Notes: generated by a model not told the origin, from the sequence alone. A stretch of DNA of 64,000 nucleotides from Sanguinoderma infundibulare (GCA_032821775.1 JAVLRN010000011.1:2480001-2544000), one strand, 5' to 3'; counted from the stretch's first letter, positions 44,835-57,257 are shown. Numbers and translations are program-made.

Positions 44835-45789
44835 TTGATTTGCTAGCTTGTTTTAGGCTCATATCCCTTTATCCGCCCCGCGTACTTACGGCTTGCAAGT
44901 TGCCGAACTTGCAAGTCCCCTTCCAACGCGCGCCTCCCATCCGCCTATCCGCCTAGGCGCTGTCGCAGCGCCCCGCCATCGTTCTCGCTCACCCCGCCAC
45001 CTGCCATCTACACCGCCAGCCGCTGTCTGCTTCATTCTTTTGGGCTTACTAGGTCTCTTTCTTTACATGTCGACCTCTGTGGTTCAGGAGCTCAAGCTAC
45101 CGCAAATTGGCAAAATTATCAAGATAAGGATAGGCCGGGAGGAAGATGGGCTGATATCTCTGTGGCGGTTTGGACGATTGGGCTGGAAAAGGATGCGTTC
45201 GAAAGGGAGATTCAAGGGCTCTCAAACAAGCCCTGAAGCGTATGTTTTCGTTAGGCCGTTCTTATTCTATTCCTTGTTTGTGCTACCCTATACTATCCCT
45301 CCCTATCTTCGCTCTTTCAGTATGGTTTCTTCATGGATCATTTTAATATCGTGGATTCTTGTTCTCCTCTTCATTCCCCATCGAACGAGTCCAAGATGAC
45401 ACTATTTCGACCACTAGAAGCCTTGGTATGTCCTCCCCTTCCTCCTCCCCCCAGCCTGGAAGAAAGATCATGTCGTATCTCTCGCATATGGAGGCCGGTG
45501 TTGATGGGTAATAGCTCGTTGGAAAGAGGTGTTGGACAGCTTTTGAACGATTCCAATACCGTGAGTATTCATCCACGCATTCCTTTTCGATTGTGTCAAC
45601 ACTCTGCCCTGTATCTCTCCCCTTCCCCGCTTTCCCCTGGAATCAGTTTGTCTTGAATCACTTTGACACTCCGTACATCGTCTTATCTATATATTCCCTA
45701 TCCAACATGGCAGAAACCTCATTGTCATGACTGCTAGAATCCACGGTACAGCTCCCCCTTCCTCCTACCCTATCTCCAATGGCTGTTAT

Positions 45790-45912
45790 TCCATATCTCC
45801 ACGAGTTCTTATTGTATGGTGACGTTCTATAGCGCGTTGGAACGCGACAGTCTGTCGCTTTATAACGCGCTATAGAACGTCGCAATACAACAAGAAGTTC
45901 CCGAGATACGTA
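45790..45912. repeat. long perfect-core hairpin
   Basis: A near-palindrome of about 120 bp. The core 45812-45890 pairs ttgtatggtgacgttctata plus gcgcgtt with its reverse complement (two mismatches), closing on cgacag-t-ctgtcg. Outer bases (catatctc...gttctt) also pair. It lies near the centre of the TIR element and could be a nested foldback element or a structural core. Confidence 0.8.
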
Positions 45913-46169
45913 TACCTTCTCCTCCCACCCCCTCTCTACACCATTGCTTCTATATCTCCATCGTCTCTTTGTATTTTCCGTCAGTCTTTTCAAGTGTTTG
46001 GTCATACAACATATATGTACCTATTGTATACATTCATGGGCCCCCCAAATCAAGTGCTAGAAGTAACTTTAGAGGGTCAATGAACTTGCAAGTCCTCTCG
46101 GAGGAACGTACTTGCAAGTTTGCGGGCCAGAGGAAGGTATATATAGCCAAACTGTTAACTTTATGTCAA

Positions 46170-46260
46170 GCCCTGATGGTCTAGTAGATAAGCGTGCTCA
46201 ATGATTAGCGTTGGAAATGGTGTGCTCTGGGTTCAAGCCTGCCAGGTAGTGTTTTTTTTT
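46170..46260 (+). other. tRNA-like sequence with Pol III terminator, right
   Basis: A-box-like TGGTCTAGTAGATAAGCG (46177), B-box-like GGGTTCAAGCC (46229), and a run of nine T at 46252-46260 that would stop Pol III. Five of seven acceptor positions can pair. The anticodon region is long and irregular. It points outward from the element, mirroring the left tRNA-like relic, although the two are not copies of each other. Confidence 0.5.
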
Positions 46261-46555
46261 GTAAAGTGCTTACCTACTTTTTTGTGCTCGTCAAGGCCCA
46301 CAGTGAAGCCTACCAATGAGCAGGAGGTGGGAGTAATGGCGGGGACTCCAATGAGGACGGTAGAGGCCTCTAGGGGGGTCAGACGAGGCGGGGATGTGGC
46401 TGTGTTTTCCAGCGCCTATGTGCCGCACTTGCAGGTGGGAGACGCCTAATAGGCGTCGAACTTGCAAGTGTCGTTGTATACTCTACGAGAAGGGAAGATA
46501 CAGCGTGCTCACTCTGCGACCTCCGGCCCGGTAACACCATTCTCATCAGCACCAA

Positions 46556-47790
46556 GCTTTTGCAGCTTCCTTTCGGGGCTCAAGTTCCGGACCAGTGCTG
46601 AGTTACATCTAGGATCATCTATGGTCTGGATCTTACCGAGGTTGCGTTATCACACTCGGATTGCACATGTACGATCATCTTTGGATACCCACAGCCTATA
46701 GCATTTGGGAGCTCATTGCACTTGTACATACCGTAACCTCTAGGAGGGTTCACTGGATTGTGTATCACATAGCACGCACTGACGGATATAGATTGCGTTT
46801 TGGTTTTCTGAGTTCGGGATGATGCGTCGGAACCAGTGGTTACTCATGTGCGCCAACTGGGTGTACGATGAAGTGATAGTCGTTACTGCTAGTGCGCCGC
46901 TTCTAGCTGTCGGATTAATCGACTCGGCGTCCCGCCCCATGTAAATGGATTTAAGTTCTCCAACAGCATTGCACCATGACTTAACTGATATGAATACATG
47001 TCGCTCTCCGAGGTGATTCTAAGTGCACCCTGACATCCTGCCATTAAATGCACGATTTTGCAGACTCGGTCATCAGCCCCGTCCCCGTGGATCGGACGCA
47101 TGGCAGGTCAGGATGGAGACAACTCATTCATCCCTCGACTCGCTTGCTCGCGGCGCAGTGCAGTGTCGATGGGGCTCTTTACCCCTACGTGGTACAGTCG
47201 TTCTAGCGAATTTAGTCGGCAAATGCGAACGGGATGTTGATCACGGGGGGACGGAGGGCAAGGAGCAGCGCTCCCGGTGTGAACCTGGCGCCCGAATCCA
47301 TCAGGTTGACCTGCTATGCTTACAGCATAGTCTTTTGACGAGAGATTCATGTAGAGGAGGCGCACCACTGCGGTGGGAACTTCCAAGAAACATGGACAAC
47401 TTGGGCTCGGGGGATATGCGATAGAGGATTAGCCCTGGTCACTGGTCAGATGTGAGGGGAATGGCAGCGTGGTCGACTTACAAACGGAACATCAGGAAAT
47501 TTCTGAATGCTTGCGAAGAATAATCCACCTTATTGGCCCAGAGACCGCGTCAGCCGTCCTGAGCCAAAATATCCGCTGGCAGGCCCGGACTACCCGATTC
47601 CTTGGAAGTTGTCGTGGCGAGTCGACGGAGGCTGGCCGGGACCATCGGGCCGCCAGTGCAGACAATTGGCCAAACCATTCGACGAGCTGCTCGGTTTTTA
47701 CTACCCGTAAACATTTCCCCTCGTATACAAGTAGCGGAAGCCTGCTGGAAAGGAATGAAGGAGTTCAGTTGCAAGAGTTGGAGAGTCACG
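46556..47790. repeat. module intergenic repeat, inverted copy
   Basis: Reverse complement of the DNA between reductase 1 and kinase 1 (about 9290-10400). It begins within one or two bases of the sedolisin fragment GADENG, so its edge coincides with the break in that gene. Confidence 0.75.
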
Positions 47791-48305
47791 GTGAGTGTAA
47801 GGACTCGCAGAAACATAAAATGCGGAGACCAAGTTCCCATATGGGGGTCGATCGAAAGCGCGCAACAAGCGATAAGCTTCGCATCCAGCACAAGGCTTGT
47901 CTCCCCTAGGCAGACCATAAACAACCTGGCTGAGGGGGAGGAGGGCGGTCGTATAAGAGCACAAGGTCGTCTCTCGCGAGGGCTCTCCGAGCCTCTCGTC
48001 GAAATTTGGGGACAGTGGACGCTGATTGGAATCTGAGATCTGCCTGCCACATCTCAGATCCCGCCCTGCTCATCCTCTCGGAAAGTGCCTTGTCTGCGCA
48101 TGCCATCATCGATAGCTTGACCGTGTCCTTGGCCGCGACCGTTTGAGGTACACTCTATCTGTCTTCGGGGTTATTTCTTTACTGATCACACGTGTATACT
48201 TCCAACTGCCAGGCTTGATTATGATGCGTGGCGGTATACTAGCCAGCATCTCAAGGATGTCAGCATTGTCAGCGTCCTCAGCCGCCACCAGCCTCCGCCC
48301 CATCC

Positions 48306-48345
48306 AAGCGGCACACCGTCAACCCAAGCGGCACACCGTCAACCC
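48306..48345. repeat. 20-bp tandem duplication
   Basis: aagcggcacaccgtcaaccc occurs twice in direct succession in the upstream region of the coiled-coil gene. Confidence 0.9.
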
Positions 48346-48472
48346 CTGCGGCGACCAACGATGGCTAGCCTCCCTTGTCCTATAAGACTGCCAGCTTCCC
48401 TCTTCCCCCTCTTCCCCGTAGGCCACACGTCTTGCCTTTGCTTGTCCATCTCAACTTGCTCTTTCGGTCGTC

Positions 48473-50956
48473 ATGGCTGTCCTCTTCGATATCCTCCAGT
48501 TCGCGTACGCCCTCGTTGATTCCACCCTGACCACGGCGGCTATATCGACCATGTTCCTCCTTGCCTCGGCATTGGACAAAGCCTTCGTCATGGTCACGGC
48601 TCTGCTTCGCTTGGCCACCGTCCCCGGTAGCCCGCTCGCCGCCGTCGTCATTTTCAAGATAGGCCGTAACGTCCTGCTCTCGGCCTGCTCCTTGATTCAC
48701 TCCATCTGGCTCGCCACATCCTCTGCCTGGCCGTTTAAGACTCTGGCGCCGTGTCTCGCTTGGGTACCGCTCCTCTTCATGCTCGCCCTCTCCCTCGTCT
48801 CCAAGTCGGGCTACACGCTCCCCGACTTCTTCCCTTCTATCGCGGCGAAGATGGTGACCCCTCCGCCTTCGCATTTCCCCCACTCTGGCGAACTCGGAGG
48901 ACGAGAGCGGCATTACGTCGAGATGATCGAGGCACGCGACGCGATAATCGCCCGGGGGACGCAGCAACTCCAGGCCGCGGAGCTTGTCCTCTGCGCGAAG
49001 GACGCTGTCATCGCCGAAAGGGACGCCACTATCGTCGAGAAGGAGGCGATCATCTCAGCGAACACTTCAGCAATCGTTGAGAAGGACGCGAGCATTGCCG
49101 GACTCACCAACGACCTCGACCGTATCCTGGACGACAGCGTCAAGATGCAGTCTCAATTGGACAGGAACGTCCAAGAGGCTCACGCTGCGGAGGACCGGCA
49201 CAAGGTTCGTCTTCTTCCGCAGATATGGTTGCCCGTACCTAACGCTGAGTATCTCGTCTCGTAGGCCACCATCGACGCACTCGATGCCAAGTACGTGGAC
49301 ATCATCAAGGAGCGCGACGCGACCGTCTCCCGGGGAATCCAGCAGCTCGAGGCTCTAGGGCTGGTCATCCGCGCGAAGGACGCCGCTGTCGCTGAAAGGG
49401 ACACCGCCATCTCAGGTTACACTGCTGCCATCGTCGAGAAGGACGCGACCATTGTCCGACTCACCAAGGACGTGGACAGGAACGCCAGAGAGGCCCGCGC
49501 GATGGAGAAGCGCTACAAGGTTCGTACCCTTCCACGCATATCGTCGTCCACAGCTAACGCTGACTCCCAGGCCACCGACGTACTTGACGCCGAGTACGTG
49601 GAGACGATCAAAGCACGCGATACCGTGATCAAGGAGCGCGACGCGAGTATCGCCCGGCGTACCCAGCAACTCGCTGCGAACGCCGTCACCATCGCCGAGC
49701 GGGACGCCACCATCGCGGGCTGTACTGCAGCGATCGTCGAGAAGGACGCGACTATCGCCCGACTCACCAAAGACATCGACCTCTTCCTGGACGACAACGT
49801 CAAGGTACAGGTTATATTGGACAAGAACGTCGCAGAGGCTCGCGCAGTGGAGAAGCGCCATAAGGTTCGTCTTCTTCCACGCATATGGTCGCCCGCAGCT
49901 AATGGTGAATATCTCATACCTCGTAGGCCACCGTCGACGCACTGAATGCCAAGATCGTCGACCTCGAGGCTGACTTGCACGCCTCCCGCGCAAAGGCCGG
50001 CGACTTCAGCAACAAGAAGCTCTCCCTCGACCGACAGGCCGCGGACATCGCGCACAAGAACGGGCTCATCAACTCGCTGGAAGTTGACGTCATCCAGCTC
50101 AAGAGGGAGCTCAACTTCAGCCACGGTCGCGTCGTCGAGGCAGAAGCGCGTTTGGCTGCGCAAGCATCGACGATCGACGGCCTGCACGCCGAGCGGGATG
50201 CAACCGCGCAATCTGCTAAGGCACAAGCTGAGGTGAGTAGCATTTGCCTCTCTAAGCGTTTCATCCTCGTACTGATACACGACGTAGCTTATCGAACAGC
50301 TCGAGGCCAAGGTGGAGGTGTACAAGCAAAAGGCCGCCGACCGCTCGTTTGTCGCGAAGCACCTTCCGCCGGTAGTTGAGACGTCCGAGGACGCGTTCAA
50401 GGTCGAATGCTTGACGCGCGAGTTGGGTACCATCAAGCAGGCCCTGGCCGCGAGCAAGGGCCGGCTGTCGGCCACTAGGAAGGACCTGCGCGAGGCCACC
50501 AGGCTCAAGCAGCAATTCGAGAAGTGCGCCGAGGTTGGCGCAGCCCGCGTTCTCCAGCTCGAGAAGGAGCTCGACGAGCAGAAGGAGGTGGCGGAGATGG
50601 CGGAGGTCAACCGCGACATCTTGCGCTCCAACGTCAAGAAGCTGACAGCCGAGCTCGAGAAGACGCAGGCCAAGGTCCCCGTCGCCCAGAAGCCGCTCCC
50701 CCAACTACGTCTCCCTTCCGCGGATGTAGAAGACGACGTCTTTAGCGCGATGACGCCGGCGACCTCCTCCACCCCGCTTCGAGCGAAGGCGAGGACGCTG
50801 TTCTGCGTCCCCTTTCTGGATTCCAAGTCCGCCTTGAAGGGCTCCCGGCGGCCCCTGGCTGACATCACGTCTTCCGTCGCGAACTCAGACGGGGTGCGCC
50901 AGTCCGGATCCGGGTCCCGCGTTGCTCACAAGGCGCCCTCAGTTTCGTCGAAGTGA
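48473..50956 (+). CDS. membrane-anchored modular coiled-coil protein
   Basis: Five exons, all phase 0: 48473-49204, 49265-49519, 49571-49864, 49927-50232, 50288-50956 (751 aa). Residues 1-120 hold several hydrophobic stretches (ISTMFLLASALDKAFVMVTA; FKTLAPCLAWVPLLFMLALS), suggesting membrane insertion. A ~75-95-residue coiled module then occurs three times: end of exon 1, exon 2 and exon 3. Each has a YVxxIxxRD start, AERDATIxxxxAIVEKDATI core and an AxEKRHK-type end right at the exon border. Introns 1 and 3 are nearly identical (gttcgtcttcttcc) and intron 2 is similar, so exon plus intron were duplicated as a unit. Exons 4-5 continue as coiled coil (LKRELNFSHGRVVEAEARLA; VLQLEKELDEQKEVAEMAEV) and end in a Ser-rich tail. 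No enzyme motif. Likely a tether or scaffold; family unknown to me. Confidence 0.85.
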
Positions 50957-51635
50957 CCACGCCAATCCCCCATCGCCCAAACCCCAGTCCTCTTGCGCCG
51001 CGCTTCGGTGTCGCGCTCCTAGCCTCACGTCTCTCGGCGTGCCGCTAGCATGGACACATTTTGTATCGTCTCGGTTGCTATCTTCCTAGTTGCTAGATTT
51101 ACGATACGAATCTTCGTCGTAATTTCTACGTTATGTCTGCTTACCCTTATTAGCTGTACTTTGGTTCTAATTCCTACATTACCCCCTCAGTTCCCGCCCT
51201 CGAGCGTAATGTGATACCTAGCATACGATACGATACCCCAAGGATACTCCATATAATCGAATTCCGGCTTACTCATTGCTGCATCTTGCCATTCGATACG
51301 GGTGTCGGATCTCATCCAGATCGCACGCTCGTTCGATCCTTTTGGTTCTCTTTCGTCACTACTTCCAACGATCTCAGCTCTGCAATTTTTTTCAGTGCAA
51401 TGAGTGAGCATCATTGCAAACTCTCAAGCAAGCTCTTGTACAAATGTGTTCAGGTTCGTGGCTTCGTTCTGCCCAAGTAGTAAAACGACGAGGAAGCGTT
51501 TGCTTGCATGCTAATCATTAAGGAAGCTCCAACAGTCTTTTGTGGTATTAAGTACAGCTACGGGTACATATTATCCGTGGGGTTAAACTAGCCGGCAATG
51601 AGAGGCGAATGTCAAGAGCGAACGTCCAAACACCA

Positions 51636-51878
51636 TCAACTCGCCCGGTCTTTTGACTTCTTGATCGGCCAGCTCCCACCAAATCCATACCGCGACGACA
51701 GCGACCCGAAGACGCTCTCGTAATCCTTCCCTCCAGACTGCCGCTCCCCCCTCTTCTCCTCCCGGACTCCGGTCGACTGCGTCTCGCGGTCCTTCCGCCG
51801 TTTCTCCTTCGTCGAGGGCACGGGGGTGGAGACGGAAATCATGGGACCCCAGCCGTACTGGGACTGCAACTGACCGAA
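51636..51878 (-). CDS. hypothetical fragment with repeated FGxLxSxYGxG motif
   Basis: An open stretch after a possible acceptor (cctacccag) near 51898 reads KDYSKAFGQLQSQYGWG and later KDYESVFGSLSSRYGFGGSW, separated by a basic, Glu/Arg-rich linker. The repeated motif suggests a real protein exon and not chance. I could not find an upstream exon in the right phase: the obvious GTAATA donor near 51953 leaves the frame wrong. Unknown function; possibly a gene remnant. Confidence 0.35.
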   Translation of the reverse strand, partial: FGQLQSQYGWGPMISVSTPVPSTKEKRRKDRETQSTGVREEKRGERQSGGKDYESVFGSLSSRYGFGGSWPIKKSKDRAS

Positions 51879-52026
51879 GGCCTTGGAGTAGTCTTTCTGG
51901 GTAGGTTGTGACGATGATGGGGGGGATGAGGATGATGTGGGCCTATTACCTAAACGGCGTTGTGGAGGAGGTGCTCGTGGTGGAGTTCACCGAGACCAAT
52001 GAAGGTGTCGAGTGCAATGGTGATGT

Positions 52027-52326
52027 GTAGCTCGTCGTGAGCACCGGCGGCGGAGTGTCTTGCTCGAGGAGGAAGCTGACGAGGTCAGTGATTGACTGGA
52101 AGAAGTGATTTGAGTCCGAGCCCCCGGCGGAAATGAACTGCACGGGGACGTTCGTCGCGAGCCCGACGGTGTATTCGATTTCGAGGCTCTGCGATTAGAC
52201 AAAAGCGTCAGATTCAACCTCGCGAGAATGAGTCATACAAAGAACTTGAAGAACATACGGCTTCTACGGTCCCGGTCCCTGTCGTCGGCCCTCCATCTAC
52301 GCTCTGGGCGCTGAACGTTCTGTCTT
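52027..52326 (-). pseudogene. sedolisin (S53) peptidase, detached 5' part
   Basis: Minus strand: FSAQSVDGGPTTGTGTVEA (to about 52262), an intron (GTATGT...CGCAG), then SLEIEYTVGLATNVPVQFIS and ITDLVSFLLEQDTPPPVLTT ending at SY (52027). These match the segment that precedes GADEN-type sequence in sedolisins, and the 3' fragment starting at 46554 begins exactly with GADEN. The two pieces therefore look like one gene cut apart. The prodomain and signal peptide expected upstream are absent. Confidence 0.7.
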
Positions 52327-52329
52327 GAA

Positions 52330-52787
52330 TGTCCGGCCTTGTCAGTTGCAGGAAGGCCTATATATACAACACGCCGCGAGTCCGATACAGAGCTTGAGGG
52401 GAACGGCGGGGGAAGGCGTGTGTTCCGAGTCTATTGCAGAGCTTTGTCTGGAGGCCCCATCAACTGGCATGCCACGCGAGTTTGCTAATCGGAGTGGGCG
52501 CTTGTTAGCTGACCCGTCTCGTTTGCAGTAGGCTGGTACTAGGTTAACCACCCGCACGTAGCTTAAAGGCGCAGACGACATTGGAACAGCAATTCGATAG
52601 AAACATCCAAACGCTTTCAACACGCTCAGAGAGACATTCGGACACCATACGTAACAGCGCTAGGCTGATGCAACAAATGCGCTCTCCACACATCTATATG
52701 CCAGAACCTTCTGGACGTGTCCAACTTCAGGACGGGGGCCTGCCAGTCACCGGTCAGTCAGGACGCGCGCACTACAACGCTGTGCAC
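52330..52787. other. intergenic, no gene supported
   Basis: Nothing recognised between the sedolisin fragment and the end of the peroxidase gene apart from a tatatata stretch at 52358-52366. Confidence 0.4.
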
Positions 52788-54539
<1,752 letters not shown>

Positions 54540-54630
54540 GCTGGAAAATCGACAGTGAAGAGATCGCTCGAGATGCGACTGTGCAGAGACTCTGGGAGGA
54601 GTACTGCAGCCCCGAGCCATCGCAGCAGCA

Positions 54631-54637
54631 TTTTATA
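54631..54637 (-). promoter_or_regulatory. TATA box of peroxidase gene
   Basis: Minus strand reads GGGGTATAAAATGC, 92-98 bp upstream of the ATG at 54539. Confidence 0.6.
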
Positions 54638-54639
54638 CC

Positions 54640-55780
54640 CCTTCGACAGGTTTCGCGCGGCGTCGTCGAGAAATGAACGTTTGTCACCCTCGCCCGCAGG
54701 TACCGGCAGGTCCGCACGGGTGTGGAAAGCTGACACACCGCTGGCCCATCGCCGGGGACCTTTGGGCTGGCACCCGGATGCCTGTCGGGAGAACGGCTGA
54801 GAGGCGCAGGGGTCAGCCCGACAGTGGAACTGACGGTAAATAGCAGCAGGAGGAAACGACTCACAAAGACGAGCGATGTGATTGGGCTGCCCTGGTTCGT
54901 CCAGTGTCGACTGCAAAGTCTTAGGGCCTTGTAAATAGGATTGCCTCGCACGTCAAGACATGGCGTGAGGCTCGCCTTGGCGGTCGGCTGCGACAGAGGT
55001 ACTTATGACAGTAACTAACCAGCAATACACGGCGTTGCGCTAGAATAGGCGAGCCGCACAGCCTTCGTCCTTCCACCTTCACGGCCGTGTAAAGTTAGCG
55101 TAACAGCCCGGAGCCTTCGGAGGCGCTCACCGTCCCTGGATGAATAATAGCGTAGGAAATCTCCTCCACAGTGGGAACTTGAAACTTCCACTTTCGCTGA
55201 CCATGGGATATAGTATATTGCTAGTGCCGACGGTCCTCTGCTGCGTATATGTACACGTCAAGGACAGGCCAATCAAGCGGCACTATATAGAAGGAGGTGA
55301 GAGTTAACACTGCGGGTCAACGGTTGGAGACGAGTGAACAGGTACATACCTGCGTTTGACCATGGGAAGGCTGACAGGAGGCCGGGAAGTGACCGGTGGA
55401 AACCGGCGGTGAGATGTTTCCGACACTGTACATTGACGGAACTGGAATCGAGACCATCTGGGTCTATCTGGATACAAGGTACAACTTGATTCGCAGCAGC
55501 GCAATTCCGTGCCTGACACACTCGTCGCGCAGACCACAAAATGATGTCCGCAAGGGCACGAGGCTTGCTGTCAATGAACGTCATTGCAAATGAGATTCGA
55601 GACTCTGCTATTGATCATTGCGGTCAAGCCGCATCGCCATGTATCTACACGCGCTGTGAGATGTTCTGGGACCTCGCCCATCGATTGTAAGAGCACGGTA
55701 ACACTAGAGTGGGCCACCAAATGCGGACTCGAGACCGGCGCGCCCGCCCGGTGACCACCCTGATCCAAAAGAAAACCCAG
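54640..55780. other. intergenic, no gene supported
   Basis: Frames up to 179 codons overlap the peroxidase promoter and lack motifs. The region probably holds the peroxidase upstream regulatory DNA and the 3' flank of the glycanase gene. Confidence 0.4.
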
Positions 55781-55799
55781 AACGAGAAAGAAATGGGGT

Positions 55800-55810
55800 G
55801 GGGGGGGGGG
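55800..55810. repeat. 11-base G homopolymer
   Basis: An uninterrupted G run about 35 bp past the stop codon of the glycanase gene, in its probable 3' UTR (C run in the transcript). The length may be affected by sequencing error. Confidence 0.7.
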
Positions 55811-55846
55811 AGGAAGCAAGGGACAGACACGCACGGACGCCGCCGT

Positions 55847-57085
55847 TTACGCATTCTCGTACGCCTGCCCCAGCGCGTTCAAGGCCCCGCTGCTCTCGAC
55901 GAGGAGATCCGCAGCGGCCATGAACCACGCGTAGTGCGTGACGCTGCTGAGCCCGTCCAGGAACGGCACGAGCTCGTTGATGAGCGCCACCTGGTCCGCA
56001 GTCGACGTCGACGTGTCGCTCACGCCGATCTCGGTCATAAGCAGCGGCTTCCCGTACCGGCTGCCGAGGTCGGTGATGTACGTCTTGTAGTAGTCCGCGT
56101 TCGACGCCGAGCCGTAGATGTGGCCCGCGATCGCGTCCACCTGGCAGCCGAGCTTGTTGCACTCGTCCATGAACGAGTCGAGCCAGGTCGTACCCGCGGG
56201 CGCGCCGCCGTTCGTGATCGCGGGGCCGACGAGCGTCGCCTGACCGGCGAAGGGCTGCATGTACGTCATCCAAAGCTGTGCGGCCGTCGCCGGCTCGACG
56301 TTGGACTGAGACGAGAGGTCGGGCTCGTTAAGGCTGCGGGGGCGCGGAAATTCGACACGGAAATAGATCATTAATTGCGATCGATGCGCCGTGTCTGAGG
56401 GTGCCGACTCACAAAAGAAGGTGCGTGCTGCCAGCTGCGATCGCGGCCTTGGCGTTCGCCATCCAGACCGAGGTCTTTGAGGAGTCACCGCCCCAGAGCA
56501 TGGGGAAGTAGTCGACGCCAGATGCAAGGGACCCACCCTCTTGGGAGTACCAGTTGTAAGCCCAGGAGACTTTGCTATAGAATTTCCTTCCAACACCATC
56601 CAAATGCTATGCAGCTCTGGCGAAACTCACCTTGTGCTGAACCCCTTCGTCAGCGAAATATCGTTGTAAGAGAGACCACGCTTGATGCCAGAGTTCGTGC
56701 TCGTGCTCGAAGACTTCGATGCGGATGTCGTGGGGGACGAAGAGGGGCTGTCGTTGCAATCAGCCATTGAACGATTTAGATCGAGACCCAAACCAACTTA
56801 CGTCGAGGTAGTCGCGGCACGGGTGGTGGTGTGGGTGGAAGTAGTCTCGATGGGGTGGGTGGAAGTAGTTGAGGCGAGGTGAGTGGCGCTGGACGTGGTA
56901 GTCGGGCTAACAGCCTTGCTCGTCGTGGCTGCCGCCTTCGAAGTCGACGCCGCGAGGACGGAGGTGCTCGTCGTTGCTGGCGCAGCCGTAGACGATCTTG
57001 TTCGGCAGCGCTTCTGGTTGGCGGGAGCGGCGAGCGCCGACGTGGCGAGGAGAGCGATAGAGACAATAGCCGCGGAGAACTTCAT
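55847..57085 (-). CDS. secreted GH128-type glycanase with Ser/Thr-rich linker
   Basis: Exons 57085-56802, 56747-56631, 56574-56413 and 56333-55847 give 349 aa. Start ATG 57085 opens a signal peptide (MKFSAAIVSIALLATSALAA); a longer upstream frame lacks it. A ~100-residue Ser/Thr/Ala linker, probably O-glycosylated, precedes the catalytic domain. That domain reads KRGLSYNDISLTKGF, SKVSWAYNWYS, VDYFPMLWG, LNEPDLSSQSN with the acid/base Glu, GHIYG, LLMTEIGVSDT with the nucleophile Glu, and ends with HYAWFM. This is the Asl1-like fold of GH128, whose characterised members cut beta-1,3-glucans. The likely role is fungal wall remodelling or glucan degradation outside the cell. Both catalytic Glu are present. 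Confidence 0.88.
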
Positions 57086-57257
57086 GGTGGCCTTGAGTGC
57101 AGGTAGTAAAGACCGAGAGGTTGAATGAGTGTAGACGATCCGGGAGGGTTGAACTGGAGAGAACGACTGAAAGCTCAAGACACAACGAGAACGGGGCGAG
57201 AGAGAACTGCCAACGGCAGAGGGGAGAGTAAAGGGAACGGATCACAGATGCACGACC

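Larger units (their letters stand above)
44644..46476. mobile_element. non-autonomous terminal-inverted-repeat element
   Basis: Ends are 83-bp inverted repeats (44644-44726 and 46394-46476) that match at about 77 positions and begin CAACGACACTTGCA. Both ends are flanked by TATA, a likely TA or TATA target duplication. Each repeat contains the palindrome gacgcctaataggcgtc. The 8-mer CTTGCAAG or near variants occur repeatedly in both subterminal regions (44650, 44694, 44893-44915, 46082, 46111, 46427, 46458), as is typical of transposase-binding sites. No transposase frame is present. Internal parts include tRNA-like sequences at both sides and a long hairpin. It sits inside an intron of the sedolisin gene. 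Confidence 0.85.
43870..46554 (-). pseudogene. sedolisin (S53) peptidase, 3' part interrupted by a TIR element
   Basis: Sedolisins are secreted acid serine peptidases; fungal members are tripeptidyl peptidases. Reading the minus strand: GADENGVTGPEVA (46553-46513), then an intron 46512-44588 that contains the element at 44644-46476, then ALCFSFAQLWTRGMSVLFAS leading into GDGGVAG (44586-44530). Next come GSTEGVSPKTAVTFSSGGFS and NIFPQPDYQS, and SASSPMFASLVALVNDRLLN, then GCGTAGFPAMPGWDAVRAT, and a last exon GLGTPDYVKLLGVAMG stopping at 43870. The expected ~45 residues between the PDYQS block and the SASSP block are deleted and the frame changes there, so the usual GTSAS site reads RMSAS. The 5' half lies 5.5 kb away at 52.0-52.3 kb. 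Not functional. Confidence 0.75.

Noticed and set aside
49513..50868. 451-codon frame on the minus strand
   Set aside because: It is antisense to exons 3-5 of the coiled-coil gene, whose plus-strand frame has heptad patterns, phase-0 introns and repeats. The minus frame is a by-product of codon bias.
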